DNA of 64,000 nt from Streptomyces europaeiscabiei (GTDB lineage: Bacteria; Actinomycetota; Actinomycetes; Streptomycetales; Streptomycetaceae): positions 5,212,001 to 5,276,000 of the forward strand of contig NZ_CP107841.1 in NCBI RefSeq assembly GCF_036346855.1, given 5' to 3'. The notes beneath the pieces are model-generated. The model ran no database searches. It had not been told where the DNA came from and worked only from the letters and a program-made list of their open reading frames with translations. Position 1 is the first letter of the stretch, and each line of letters starts with the position of its first letter. The translations under genes were made by a program, and so were the position numbers. Of the stretch, positions 42,533 through 51,274 are shown one piece after another.

Positions 42533-43504
42533 GTGAGCGACGTCCGAAACGTGATCATCATCGGCTCCGGGCCCGCCGGCTACACGGCGGCGCTCTACAC
42601 CGCGCGCGCGTCGCTGAAGCCGCTGGTGTTCGAGGGCGCCGTCACCGCAGGCGGCGCGCTGATGAACACCACCGAGGTGGAGAACTTCCCCGGCTTCCGG
42701 GAGGGCATCATGGGCCCCGATCTCATGGACAACATGCGGGCGCAGGCCGAACGCTTCGGTGCCGAGCTCATCCCGGACGACATCGTCGCCGTCGACCTGA
42801 GCGGCGAGATCAAGACCGTCACGGACACCGCAGGCACGGTGCACCGCGCCAAGGCCGTCATCGTCACCACGGGCTCCCAGCATCGCAAGCTCGGGCTGCC
42901 CAACGAGGATGCTCTCTCCGGCCGCGGTGTTTCCTGGTGTGCCACCTGTGACGGGTTCTTCTTCAAGGACCAGGACATCGCCGTGATCGGCGGCGGGGAC
43001 ACGGCGATGGAGGAGGCCACCTTCCTCTCGCGGTTCGCCAAGTCCGTGACCATCGTCCACCGCCGGGACACGCTGCGTGCTTCCAAGGCGATGCAGGAGC
43101 GCGCGTTCGCCGACCCGAAGATTTCCTTCGTGTGGGACAGTGAGGTCGCCGAGATCCAGGGCGACCAGAAGCTCGCCGGACTGAAGCTGCGCAACCTCAA
43201 GACGGGCGAGACCTCCGAGCTGCCGGCGACGGGTCTCTTCATCGCGATCGGCCACGACCCTCGCACGGAACTCTTCAAGGGCCAGCTCGACCTGGACGAC
43301 GAGGGCTACCTGAAGGTGGTCTCCCCGTCGACCCGGACGAACCTGACCGGTGTCTTCGGCGCCGGTGACGTCGTCGACCACACGTACCGCCAGGCGATCA
43401 CCGCGGCCGGCACCGGCTGCTCCGCCGCCCTCGACGCCGAGCGCTACCTCGCCGCCCTCGCCGACGGCGACCAGGTCGCCGAGCCCGAGAAGACCGCCGT
43501 CTGA
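42533..43504 (+). CDS. trxB: Thioredoxin reductase
   Basis: 323 residues from GTG 42533. FAD site [20 protein letters not shown], redox-active CATC ([10 protein letters not shown]), NADPH site [11 protein letters not shown], and C-terminal [17 protein letters not shown]. Reduces TrxA with NADPH in the cytoplasm. Preceded by a SigR-type promoter and followed 41 bp later by trxA, so the pair is an oxidative-stress operon. Confidence 0.97.
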   Translation: MSDVRNVIIIGSGPAGYTAALYTARASLKPLVFEGAVTAGGALMNTTEVENFPGFREGIMGPDLMDNMRAQAERFGAELIPDDIVAVDLSGEIKTVTDTAGTVHRAKAVIVTTGSQHRKLGLPNEDALSGRGVSWCATCDGFFFKDQDIAVIGGGDTAMEEATFLSRFAKSVTIVHRRDTLRASKAMQERAFADPKISFVWDSEVAEIQGDQKLAGLKLRNLKTGETSELPATGLFIAIGHDPRTELFKGQLDLDDEGYLKVVSPSTRTNLTGVFGAGDVVDHTYRQAITAAGTGCSAALDAERYLAALADGDQVAEPEKTAV

Positions 43505-43545
43505 CCCCCGTCCGCCTCACCGCACCAACCAGTTAGGAGCCCTCA

Positions 43546-43878
43546 GTGGCCGGCACTCTGAAGAACGTGACCGACGACTCCTTCGAGCAGGACGTCCTCA
43601 AGAACGACAAGCCCGTCCTGGTGGACTTCTGGGCCGCCTGGTGCGGTCCGTGCCGCCAGATCGCGCCGTCCCTCGAAGCGATCGCCAACGAGTACGGCGA
43701 CAAGATCGAGATCGTCAAGCTCAACATCGACGAGAACCCGGCCACCGCTGCCAAGTACGGCGTCATGTCCATCCCGACACTGAACGTCTACCAGGGTGGC
43801 GAGGTCGCCAAGACCATCGTCGGTGCCAAGCCCAAGGCAGCGATCGTGCGTGACCTCGAGGACTTCATCGCCGAGTGA
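43546..43878 (+). CDS. trxA: Thioredoxin
   Basis: 110 residues from GTG 43546, with TTAGGAGC upstream. Thioredoxin fold with active site WAAWCGPCRQ and cis-Pro in SIPTLNVY. Cytoplasmic disulphide reductant, substrate of the preceding TrxB. A parS site begins two bases after the TGA and the terminator follows at once. Confidence 0.97.
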   Translation: MAGTLKNVTDDSFEQDVLKNDKPVLVDFWAAWCGPCRQIAPSLEAIANEYGDKIEIVKLNIDENPATAAKYGVMSIPTLNVYQGGEVAKTIVGAKPKAAIVRDLEDFIAE

Positions 43879-43879
43879 T

Positions 43880-43893
43880 GTTTCACGTGAAAC
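43880..43893. other. parS: parS site after trxA
   Basis: Perfect GTTTCACGTGAAAC between the trxA stop and its terminator hairpin. Confidence 0.95.
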
Positions 43894-43894
43894 A

Positions 43895-43928
43895 CGAAGG
43901 GGCCAACCCAAGCGGGTTGGCCCCTTCG
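43895..43928. terminator. Bidirectional terminator between trxA and GNAT gene
   Basis: 15-bp perfect stem (CGAAGGGGCCAACCC) with loop AAGC; convergent gene stop is 2 bp away. One base separates it from parS. Confidence 0.85.
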
Positions 43929-43930
43929 CT

Positions 43931-44548
43931 TTAGAGCGGTCGCAACGCCGGCTCCTTCTGCACAGCTCCCAGAAGCCGGTCCAACGCCAGCTCGACGTCC
44001 TCCTTCCAGGAAAGCGTCGTCCGCAGCTCCAACCGCAGCCGGGGATAAGCGGGATGGGGGCGGACTGTCTTGAAGCCCACGGCCGTCAGATGGTCGGCGG
44101 GGAGAACACACGCCGGATCCCTCCAACGAGCGTCCCCGAAAGCCTCGATCGCCTTGAAGCCCCTCCGCAACAGATCCTTGGCAACCGTCTGGACCATCAC
44201 ACGGCCGAGCCCCTGGCCTTGGTAGCCCTGCACGATGAAGGCGGTCATCAACTGAACCGCGTCGGGAGACACCGGACTCGTGGGGAACGCCATAGCGCGG
44301 GGAACATAGGCCGGAGGCGCGTACAGCACGAAGCCCACCGGTACCTCGTCCACGTAGGCAACCCGGCCGCAGGACCCCCAGTCCAGCAGGACGGCGGAGA
44401 TCCACGCCTCCTTCTCCAGAGCTGGAGTACCTGCTTTCAGCGCGGCCTCGCCGCTGACTGGGTCCAACTCCCAGAAGACACACGATCGGCAGCGCTTGGG
44501 AAGGTCCTGAAGGTTGTCCAGCGTGAGCGGTACGAGCCGACGCCCCAT
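43931..44548 (-). CDS. GNAT-family acetyltransferase next to parB
   Basis: 205 residues; ATG 44548 behind GAGGAAC. N-terminal PKRCRSCVFWELDP with two Cys, GNAT acetyl-CoA loop YQGQGLGRVMVQT, long C-terminal region. A conserved neighbour of parAB in streptomycetes, acetylation target unknown. Its 5' end overlaps a possible small gene that starts at 44694. Confidence 0.85.
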   Translation of the reverse strand: MGRRLVPLTLDNLQDLPKRCRSCVFWELDPVSGEAALKAGTPALEKEAWISAVLLDWGSCGRVAYVDEVPVGFVLYAPPAYVPRAMAFPTSPVSPDAVQLMTAFIVQGYQGQGLGRVMVQTVAKDLLRRGFKAIEAFGDARWRDPACVLPADHLTAVGFKTVRPHPAYPRLRLELRTTLSWKEDVELALDRLLGAVQKEPALRPL

Positions 44549-44694
44549 GAAGGCTGTTCCTCGCTTCCTTCGCCCGCGGCGTCGCGAGCGGCTGTCAGAG
44601 CGCTCCGCTCCCTGATCAGACTGCCGATGAATCCGCCGACCGCACCCAGTCCCAGGCCTGCGGTCAACAGTCCGGAACGGCTCACGGTTCGCAT
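44437..44694 (-). CDS. Possible small membrane protein overlapping GNAT 5' end
   Basis: 85 residues from ATG 44694, preceded by GGAGAGGCGGGG. One hydrophobic segment (LLTAGLGLGAVGGFIGSLI, residues ~9-27), then charged ERSALTAARDAAGEGSEEQP. The last ~37 codons overlap the GNAT gene in another frame, so the C-terminus may be meaningless; the non-overlapping first half looks protein-like. Unrecognised. Could simply be the GNAT leader. Confidence 0.35.
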   Translation of the reverse strand: MRTVSRSGLLTAGLGLGAVGGFIGSLIRERSALTAARDAAGEGSEEQPSWGVGSYRSRWTTFRTFPSAADRVSSGSWTQSAARPR

Positions 44695-44792
44695 GGGCCC
44701 CGCCTCTCCAAAGAAGACCCGCCAGGTCGATGCGCCATACCCGAACGCATCGTATCCACGATGCGATTGCCTAGATACCGCCTCGAAGCAAA

Positions 44793-44832
44793 GAGCGGGC
44801 TGTGACCGGTATACATCGGTCACAGCCCGCTC
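44793..44832 (-). terminator. Terminator of parA-parB operon
   Basis: 16-bp perfect stem (GAGCGGGCTGTGACCG and complement) with an 8-nt loop, 41 bp past the parB stop. Confidence 0.8.
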
Positions 44833-44873
44833 AGGCGGTCGACGGGCCGAAGACCGTCCTTCCATTCGACCGC

Positions 44874-45971
44874 TCAGGCCTCCGTGTCCTCCGAGTCGTC
44901 GTCCAGAAGGCTCTTCTGGAGAGCGAGCTTCTCGCCCGGAGCGAGCGTGCTCAGAATCCGCTCAAGATCCTCCGTGGACGCGAACTCCACAGTGATCTTG
45001 CCCTTCTTCTGGCCCAGATCAATCTTCACCCGCGTCTCGAAGCGATCCGAGAGACGGGTCGCGAGTTCGCCCAGCGCTGGGGAAGGCACGGAGCCGGCGC
45101 GAGGGCCCCTGGACCGTGCAGCAGTCTGCGTATGCGATCCCATGAGGGTGACGATCTCTTCGACAGCTCGGACCGAGAGCCCCTCGGCCACGATCCGGTG
45201 AGCCAGCTTGTCCTGCTCCTCGGAGTCCTCGACAGAGAGCAGCGCCCGAGCGTGCCCGGCTGAGAGAACACCGGCGGCCACACGACGCTGGACCGCCACC
45301 GAGAGCTTCAGCAGGCGCAGCGTGTTGGAGACCTGCGGGCGGGATCGGCCAATACGGTCCGCCAGCTGGTCGTGCGTGCAGTTGAAGTCCTTGAGCAACT
45401 GATCATAGGCAAACGCCTCTTCCAGCGGGTTCAGCTGGGCACGGTGCAAGTTCTCCAGGAGCGCGTCCAGAAGAAGCTTCTCGTCGTCCGTGGCCCGGAC
45501 GATCGCCGGAATTGCCTCCAGACCGGCCTCACGGCAGGCTCGCCAGCGCCGCTCACCCATGATGAGCTCGTAGCGGGCCGGACCCACCTGCCGTACGACG
45601 ATGGGCTGGAGAAGACCGACCTCCTTGATGGAGGTGACGAGTTCCTGAAGAAGGTCATCGTCGAACACCTCACGCGGCTGGCGTGGGTTCCGGGAGATGG
45701 AGTCGAGAGGCAGCTCGGCGAAGTAGGCACCGACAGGTGCTGCGGGTAGTTCCGCCGCGCCATCCGGCGGCAGCTCCTCTGTTTCACGTGAAACAGGCGG
45801 GAGAGTGGCCACCTTCGAGGCTCCCAGCCCACGCTCGGGGGCGAAGACAGATGGCACCGCCGGTGGTGTGGGTGCGGTTGCTCCCGCTGCTGGAGATTCC
45901 TTCTCTCCTGTCGCAGCCGCTGGGATCAGTGCGGCAAGACCACGGCCCAACCCCCTCCGTCGATCACTCAC
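44874..45971 (-). CDS. parB: Chromosome-partitioning protein ParB
   Basis: 365 residues from GTG 45971, overlapping the parA stop as GTGA. N-terminal RRRGLGRGLAALIP (ParA contact), CTPase/NTD with NPRQPREVF and MGERRWRACREAGL, central HTH (LADRIGRSRPQVSNTLRLL) that reads parS, C-terminal dimer domain. Clamps onto parS and slides, condensing the origin region before sporulation. The linker at residues 60-64 (VSRET) is itself encoded by a perfect parS. Confidence 0.98.
   Translation of the reverse strand: MSDRRRGLGRGLAALIPAAATGEKESPAAGATAPTPPAVPSVFAPERGLGASKVATLPPVSRETEELPPDGAAELPAAPVGAYFAELPLDSISRNPRQPREVFDDDLLQELVTSIKEVGLLQPIVVRQVGPARYELIMGERRWRACREAGLEAIPAIVRATDDEKLLLDALLENLHRAQLNPLEEAFAYDQLLKDFNCTHDQLADRIGRSRPQVSNTLRLLKLSVAVQRRVAAGVLSAGHARALLSVEDSEEQDKLAHRIVAEGLSVRAVEEIVTLMGSHTQTAARSRGPRAGSVPSPALGELATRLSDRFETRVKIDLGQKKGKITVEFASTEDLERILSTLAPGEKLALQKSLLDDDSEDTEA
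45781..45794. other. parS: parS site inside parB
   Basis: Perfect GTTTCACGTGAAAC, in frame as VSRET in ParB's disordered N-terminal linker. Confidence 0.95.
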
Positions 45972-47041
45972 TGGATCCCCTCCACCACACTCGGATTGTT
46001 CTGAGCACCGATATGGGCGTGCGTCGGGTCGTACCCCATACCCACGCCCCTCAGTGCGATTTCTCGTGCCGCCTCAAGGTAGGAGAGGGCACCACTCGAT
46101 CCTGGATCGTAGGTCAGCACCGTCTGCCCATAGCTCGGCGCCTCGGAGATACGGACCGAGCGAGGAATGCTCGTCCGTAGCACCTCCTCGCCGAAGTGGG
46201 TGCGCACCTCGTCGGCGACCTGGGACGCCAGGCGCGTCCGGCCGTCGTACATGGTGAGCAGGATGGTCGACACATGAAGGACGGGGTTGAGGTGCCCACG
46301 TACCAGGTCGACATTGCGGAGCAGCTGGCCGAGGCCCTCCAGCGCGTAGTACTCGCACTGGATCGGAATGAGAACTTCCTGGCCTGCGACCATCGCGTTC
46401 ACCGTCAGCAGGCCGAGCGAGGGCGGGCAGTCGATGAGGATGTAGTCCAGGGGCTGCTCGTACGCCTGAATCGCTCGCTGCAGCCGACTCTCTCGTGCCA
46501 CCAGGGACACCAGCTCGATCTCGGCACCAGCGAGATCGATCGTGGCGGGCGCGCAGAAGAGACCCTCAACATCAAGAACGGGCTGAACGACTTCCGCCAA
46601 CGGCTTGCTGTCGATCAACACGTCGTAGATGGACGGCACCTCGGCATGATGGTCGATCCCCAACGCGGTGGACGCGTTGCCCTGGGGGTCAAGATCGATC
46701 ACCAGGACACGGGCGCCGTGCAGAGCCAGCGAAGCAGCAAGGTTGACCGTCGTCGTGGTCTTGCCGACACCGCCCTTCTGGTTGGCGACCACCATGACTC
46801 TGGTCTGCTCGGGCCGAGGCAGACCCTCGCCGGCGCGGCCCAGAGCTTCTACCGCCAGTTGGGCGGCACGACCGATGGGAGTGTCGTCCATCGGAGGCGG
46901 TGTTTCACGTGAAACATCCTCCCCCATCGACTCGGTACGGGGACCGGGGACCGGATCGGTCATCGGTCCCGCGATGTTGGCGTCGGACCGCAACGATTCA
47001 CTCTCCTCGACTTCAGGCTCGCAATGAACAGAGCCTCCCAT
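45968..47041 (-). CDS. parA: Chromosome-partitioning ATPase ParA
   Basis: 357 residues if started at ATG 47041 (MGGSVHCEPEVEES); the frame is open to 47230 and the start is uncertain. Deviant Walker A ANQKGGVGKTTTTVNLA, Walker A' VIDLDPQGNAS, Walker B LIDCPPSLG. The ~95 residues before the ATPase are acidic and disordered. Binds DNA with ATP and moves ParB-parS complexes along sporogenic hyphae. An in-frame parS (46902) encodes VSRET in this N-terminal part; another lies about 160 bp upstream of the start. Confidence 0.95.
   Translation of the reverse strand: MGGSVHCEPEVEESESLRSDANIAGPMTDPVPGPRTESMGEDVSRETPPPMDDTPIGRAAQLAVEALGRAGEGLPRPEQTRVMVVANQKGGVGKTTTTVNLAASLALHGARVLVIDLDPQGNASTALGIDHHAEVPSIYDVLIDSKPLAEVVQPVLDVEGLFCAPATIDLAGAEIELVSLVARESRLQRAIQAYEQPLDYILIDCPPSLGLLTVNAMVAGQEVLIPIQCEYYALEGLGQLLRNVDLVRGHLNPVLHVSTILLTMYDGRTRLASQVADEVRTHFGEEVLRTSIPRSVRISEAPSYGQTVLTYDPGSSGALSYLEAAREIALRGVGMGYDPTHAHIGAQNNPSVVEGIQ
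46902..46915. other. parS: parS site inside parA
   Basis: Perfect GTTTCACGTGAAAC, in frame as VSRET, about 43 codons after the chosen parA start. Confidence 0.95.
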
Positions 47042-47199
47042 GCCTTCGGGGTCGTGAACCAGTGAGGCCTGGTCTTCTGTGGAGAATTCCACCTCTGTGG
47101 AAAACTCCGTTACCTCTCCGAGTGACCCGAGAGGCTTCCGGTCGCGCGGTTCGGCCGCGGCGCGGCCACGGCTGATAATGCCGTGCAGCAGTGAGCGAC

Positions 47200-47213
47200 G
47201 TTTCACGTGAAAC
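47200..47213. other. parS: parS site upstream of parA
   Basis: Perfect GTTTCACGTGAAAC in the rsmG-parA gap (assuming the 47041 start); well placed for ParB autoregulation of parAB. It is the last parS before oriC in this window. Confidence 0.95.
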
Positions 47214-47329
47214 ACGATGCCCAGCGACACGGACCAAGCTCGCGCGACACTCCGAGATGCATAGGTTTGGAAGCTTGTGTGGAGTACGACTCGTCGTCAG
47301 GACGGATCAGCGAACGTCCAGATCAATGT

Positions 47330-48046
47330 CTAGCGACGTCGACGTGCTCGCCCCGTCCGGGCCGCCTTGGCGCGCTTCGCCGCGAAGCGCACGCCTCCTG
47401 GGCTCTCCCCGACCTCCACGCGGACCACGGTGGACAGTGGATCGACCACGCCCTCTCCGACATGGAGGACCGAGGTCTCCACCGCGCCGAGCTTGCTCAG
47501 GGCCGAGGCAGCACTCTTCAGCTCCTCCTCCGCGGTGTCGCCCTTGAGCGCCAGCATCTCTCCATATGGCCGCAATAGAGGGATGCCCCACGCGGCCAAT
47601 CGGTCCAGTGGGGCCACGGCCCGAGCCGTCACCACATGGACGGGCTGCAACGTCCCGAGGACCTCTTCGGCTCGGCCTCGGACGACGGTCACATGGTCCA
47701 GGCCCAAAAGCTCGACGACCTCGGCCAGGAAGTTCGTGCGCCGCAGAAGTGGCTCCAGCAGCGTGATCTTCAGGTCCTCCCGGACGAGGGCCAGCGGAAT
47801 CCCGGGCAGTCCGGCACCGGAGCCGACATCGCACACCGTCACCCCCTCGGGCACGACCTCCGAGAGCACCGCACAGTTCAACAGGTGCCTCTCCCACAGG
47901 CGTGGTACCTCCCGCGGGCCGATGAGCCCGCGCTGTACTCCCGCCTCAGCCAGGAGCTCGGCGTACCGGACCGCATCCGCGTAGCGATCACCGAATACGT
48001 CACGCGCCTGCTCGGGCGCAGGGGGGAGCTCCGCTGACTCCGTCAC
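47330..48046 (-). CDS. rsmG: 16S rRNA (guanine-N7) methyltransferase RsmG
   Basis: 238 residues from GTG 48046, preceded by GAAGGA. SAM-binding CDVGSGAGLPGIPLAL, ARAVAPLDRLAAWGIPLL, basic C-terminus. Methylates G527 of 16S rRNA; loss gives low-level streptomycin resistance and, in S. coelicolor, antibiotic overproduction. Same leftward order as jag-yidC-rnpA. Confidence 0.96.
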   Translation of the reverse strand: MTESAELPPAPEQARDVFGDRYADAVRYAELLAEAGVQRGLIGPREVPRLWERHLLNCAVLSEVVPEGVTVCDVGSGAGLPGIPLALVREDLKITLLEPLLRRTNFLAEVVELLGLDHVTVVRGRAEEVLGTLQPVHVVTARAVAPLDRLAAWGIPLLRPYGEMLALKGDTAEEELKSAASALSKLGAVETSVLHVGEGVVDPLSTVVRVEVGESPGGVRFAAKRAKAARTGRARRRR

Positions 48047-48114
48047 GGGGACCGTCCTTCCGTACCGCAAGAGCGCACTCGGCGCTGACACCAGACCAAC
48101 AGGCTGACAAAGTT

Positions 48115-48142
48115 CGGCCCCGCCTGCGGGCAGACGGGGCCG
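48115..48142 (-). terminator. Hairpin between jag and rsmG
   Basis: CGGCCCCG (48115-48122) pairs with 48135-48142; inner CTGC/GCAG. About 20 bp past the jag stop. May attenuate transcription into rsmG. Confidence 0.55.
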
Positions 48143-48161
48143 GAGAAGCGTACGTACCGAA

Positions 48162-48674
48162 TCAGGCGGGCAGCACGACGACGAAGCGCTGCGGCTCCTC
48201 GCCCTCGGATTCACTGCGCAGGCCCGCGGACTTGACCGCGTCGTGCACGACCTTGCGCTCGAAGGGCGTCATCGGCTTCAGCTTCACGGGCTCGCCGGTG
48301 CTCTTGGCCTCGGCCGCCGCCTTGGCACCCAGCTCGGAGAGCTCGGCACGCTTCTGGGCACGGTAGCCCGCGATGTCCAGCATCAGACGGCTGCGGTCAC
48401 CGGTCTCCCGGTGCACGGCCAGGCGCGTGAGCTCCTGGAGCGCCTCGAGCACCTCGCCCTCCCGGCCGACGAGCTTGTTCAGATCGCGGCCGCCGGAGTC
48501 GCTGATGATCGAGACAGAGGCACGGTCGGCCTCGACGTCCATGTCGATGTCGCCGTCGAGATCTGCGATGTCCAGCAGACCTTCCAGGTAGTCCGCCGCG
48601 ATCTCACCCTCCTGCTCCAGGCGGGTCAGGGTGTCGCCACCCTCGGAGGCGGTGGAGGTGGTGCCTTCCGTCAC
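48162..48674 (-). CDS. jag: Jag/KhpB-type KH-R3H RNA-binding protein
   Basis: 170 residues from GTG 48674 with GAAGGAG upstream. KH domain (GRDLNKLVGREGEVLEALQE) followed by an R3H domain (LDIAGYRAQKRAEL, MTPFERKVVHDAV). RNA-binding partner in the yidC operon. Spaced 15 bp from yidC. Confidence 0.93.
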   Translation of the reverse strand: MTEGTTSTASEGGDTLTRLEQEGEIAADYLEGLLDIADLDGDIDMDVEADRASVSIISDSGGRDLNKLVGREGEVLEALQELTRLAVHRETGDRSRLMLDIAGYRAQKRAELSELGAKAAAEAKSTGEPVKLKPMTPFERKVVHDAVKSAGLRSESEGEEPQRFVVVLPA

Positions 48675-48689
48675 GGGAGGGGCTCCTTC

Positions 48690-49973
48690 TTACTTCTTGG
48701 ACGGGGACTTGGGGCGCTGCTGGCCCTTGCGCTGACCGGACTGGGCCTTGCTGCGGCCACCGGTACCGGGCTTGGGCGCGGCCTTCTTGGCAGCAGCCGC
48801 CGGCTTGGCGTCCTCCGGCTGGTCGGACTTGATCAGCGAAGTGGGCTCAGTCTGCGGCTCCTCGTCGTCGGTGGTCTTCGCACCACCGGACTGACGCTGG
48901 GCCTTGGTCTGGCGCTTGGGCTGCTGACGCTTGGGGGTGCCAGGCATCGACGTACCGTCCTCGGCCGTAAGGACGGTCGAGACCTCGCTCTTGACCACGG
49001 TGCCGTCGCCCTGGGCCGCGAGGCCTTCCTTGCCCAGACCGGTGATGAACTTCCGCTCGTACTCGTTGCGGTCGCGGCCCTTGGCGACGATCGCCTTGAC
49101 GATGGCGCGCTCACGGCGGTTGCGGGTCTTGCCGTGCCGCGTGACGTGCTTGAAGAGGCGCTCCAGGTAAGCGGCCTGGGCCGTGGAACCCGGGGTCGGG
49201 TTGTTGTGGATGACGTACATCTGCTGGCCCATGGTCCACACGTTGGTGGTCAGCCAGTAGACGAGGACACCGACCGGGAAGTTGATGCCGAAGACGGCGA
49301 ACATGACCGGGAAGACGTACAGCAGCATCTTCTGCTGCTGCATGAACGGCGTCTTCACCGTGGTGTCGACGTTCTTCTTCATCAGCTGACGCTGCGTGTA
49401 GAACTGCGACGCCGACATCAGGACGATCATGATCGCGGTGACGATGCGGACCGTGACCAGCGAAGCGTCGAGCGCCGCGACGTCCGCGGAACTGTCGGTG
49501 AACTTCGCGGCCAGCGGAGCACCGACGATGTGCGCCTTCTGCGCGCTCTGCAGCAGGCTCTCGTTGATGACACCGATGGTGTCGTTGTTCGCGATGCTGT
49601 TGAGCACGTGGTACAGCGCGAAGAAGAACGGGGACTGCGCCAGGATGGGAAGGCACGAGGAGAGCGGGTTGGTGCCCGTCTCCTTGTACAGCTTCATCAT
49701 CTCTTCGGACTGGCGCTGCTTGTCGTTCTTGTAGCGCTCCTGAATCTTCTTCATCTCGGGCTGCAGCGTCTGCATCGCCCGGGTCGCCTTGATCTGCTTC
49801 ACGAAGAGCGGGATCAGGCAGATACGGATCAGGATCACCAAGGACACGATGGACAGGCCCCAGGCCCACCCGGTGTCAGCGCCGAAGAGGGCGCCGTACA
49901 CGCTGTGGAACTGGACGATGACCCAGGAGACAGGTGTCGTGATGAAGCTGAAGAGGCTGGCAATCGTGTCCAC
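48690..49973 (-). CDS. yidC: Membrane protein insertase YidC
   Basis: 427 residues from GTG 49973 (AAGGAG). Five-helix YidC/Oxa1 core (residues ~1-260: [40 protein letters not shown]) and a long basic/acidic C-terminal tail of ~130 residues rich in Lys, Gln and Ala. Inserts membrane proteins with or without Sec. Followed by jag, preceded by yidD. Confidence 0.97.
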   Translation of the reverse strand: MDTIASLFSFITTPVSWVIVQFHSVYGALFGADTGWAWGLSIVSLVILIRICLIPLFVKQIKATRAMQTLQPEMKKIQERYKNDKQRQSEEMMKLYKETGTNPLSSCLPILAQSPFFFALYHVLNSIANNDTIGVINESLLQSAQKAHIVGAPLAAKFTDSSADVAALDASLVTVRIVTAIMIVLMSASQFYTQRQLMKKNVDTTVKTPFMQQQKMLLYVFPVMFAVFGINFPVGVLVYWLTTNVWTMGQQMYVIHNNPTPGSTAQAAYLERLFKHVTRHGKTRNRRERAIVKAIVAKGRDRNEYERKFITGLGKEGLAAQGDGTVVKSEVSTVLTAEDGTSMPGTPKRQQPKRQTKAQRQSGGAKTTDDEEPQTEPTSLIKSDQPEDAKPAAAAKKAAPKPGTGGRSKAQSGQRKGQQRPKSPSKK

Positions 49974-49976
49974 TAA

Positions 49977-50330
49977 TCATGCTCCTTGGGCATGGGACGG
50001 GCTCTCGGCGGCCGGGCTCGAGGGAACGTGCCCCTCGATGGCCGGTTCGGCGGCGGAGGACCCGCCCTTGCGTGCGCGCCACGTGCCACGCACCATCTCG
50101 TGCCACCGTGGGCGCTTGCGCGGCGGGACATGGTCCACGCCGCCGAGCGACCACGGATTGCACCGCAGGATGCGCCAGGCAGTGAGTGCCGTTCCCTTGA
50201 TCGCACCGTGCCGGTCGATGGCCGTGTAGCCGTAGTGGGAGCACGACGGGTAGTACTTGCACACCGGCCCGAGCAGCGGACTGATCGTCCACTGGTACAG
50301 CTTGATCAGCGCCAGCAGCGGGTACTTCAT
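49977..50330 (-). CDS. yidD: Membrane-protein insertion efficiency factor YidD
   Basis: 117 residues; ATG overlaps the rnpA stop (ATGA). Signature [15 protein letters not shown] and [14 protein letters not shown]; the tail beyond residue 75 is longer than in E. coli. Assists YidC, whose gene is 3 bp downstream. Confidence 0.96.
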   Translation of the reverse strand: MKYPLLALIKLYQWTISPLLGPVCKYYPSCSHYGYTAIDRHGAIKGTALTAWRILRCNPWSLGGVDHVPPRKRPRWHEMVRGTWRARKGGSSAAEPAIEGHVPSSPAAESPSHAQGA

Positions 50331-50698
50331 CGTGCGCCCCCTCCCAGCAGCCGCCCCAGGGCGGCATCCAGGTCTTGGGCCAGTTGTACGTGGTCGGCGT
50401 CACCCGCTCCGGGCAGCGCCCGTACCACTACCAGGCTACCGGGGGGCAACAGGGCGACTCGATCGCGCATCAGATGGCGAAGCCTGCGCTTCACCTTGTT
50501 GCGTACGACCGAGCCACCGACGGCCTTGCTCACGACGAAACCCGCACGCGTCGGGGGAGCGCTCTCCCCAGGCGCGTGCGGGTCCGTGGCACCGCTACGT
50601 AGGTGAATGACGAGGAGCGGGCGGCCGGCCCGGCGTCCTCGTCGTACCGCGGTCGCGAAGTCCTCGCGCCGCCTCAGCCGATGCTCGGTAGGCAGCAC
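50327..50698 (-). CDS. rnpA: Ribonuclease P protein component
   Basis: 123 residues from GTG 50698. [20 protein letters not shown], the RNR motif [15 protein letters not shown]. Protein subunit of RNase P for tRNA 5' processing. Lies between rpmH (21-bp gap) and yidD, overlapping the latter by 4 bp. Confidence 0.97.
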   Translation of the reverse strand: MLPTEHRLRRREDFATAVRRGRRAGRPLLVIHLRSGATDPHAPGESAPPTRAGFVVSKAVGGSVVRNKVKRRLRHLMRDRVALLPPGSLVVVRALPGAGDADHVQLAQDLDAALGRLLGGGAR

Positions 50699-50719
50699 GA
50701 CGTCATGACCTGATCGGGA

Positions 50720-50857
50720 TCAGGCGGACAGGCTTGAGCGACCCTTGCTGCGGCGGTTCGCGAGAATCGCGCGACCGGCACGGGTACGCATCCGCAGGCG
50801 GAAGCCGTGGGTCTTGGCGCGACGACGGTTGTTCGGCTGGAAGGTGCGCTTGCTCAC
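50720..50857 (-). CDS. rpmH: 50S ribosomal protein L34
   Basis: 45 residues from GTG 50857 (TGGAG upstream): [20 protein letters not shown] through GRSSLSA. A short, very basic ribosomal protein. Divergent from dnaA, the standard arrangement in bacteria. Confidence 0.97.
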   Translation of the reverse strand: MSKRTFQPNNRRRAKTHGFRLRMRTRAGRAILANRRSKGRSSLSA

Positions 50858-51274
50858 TCGGGGGCTCCAGAAAGAAATCGGTGTTTGCGGGTGCCGTCCT
50901 GGCTGTCACCGTGCGCCCACGAGTAGCTCGTATAAACGCCCGAGTGCACCGCTGTCCGATCACCTGACGCGATCTGTGCCCATCGGAGGCAGGCGGCAGC
51001 AGCCATCGACAACTCGACCTGTTTACGGTACGCGCGGCTACGCCATCCGGTCAAACCGAGGGTTGCGGGGAGACACTATCCACAGCCTGGGGACAACAAC
51101 TTGAACCGTACCGGTCGCCGTGACTACCGTGACTGAACTCCGATTCCTTCCCCTTCCTTTGGCTGCTGGGCACCGACCCACCCACCAGCACCTCGTCCCG
51201 AGTGCCCCACCCGAGTTCCAAACCAACCTGTCCCACAACCACACGTTCGTGGGACCTGTGAGAGAGCGTGCCCT
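50858..51274. promoter_or_regulatory. rpmH/dnaA divergent promoter region
   Basis: 417 bp with the promoters of both genes. One DnaA-box-like CTATCCACA at 51076-51084, consistent with dnaA autoregulation known in Streptomyces. I cannot fix the -10/-35 elements. Confidence 0.6.
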
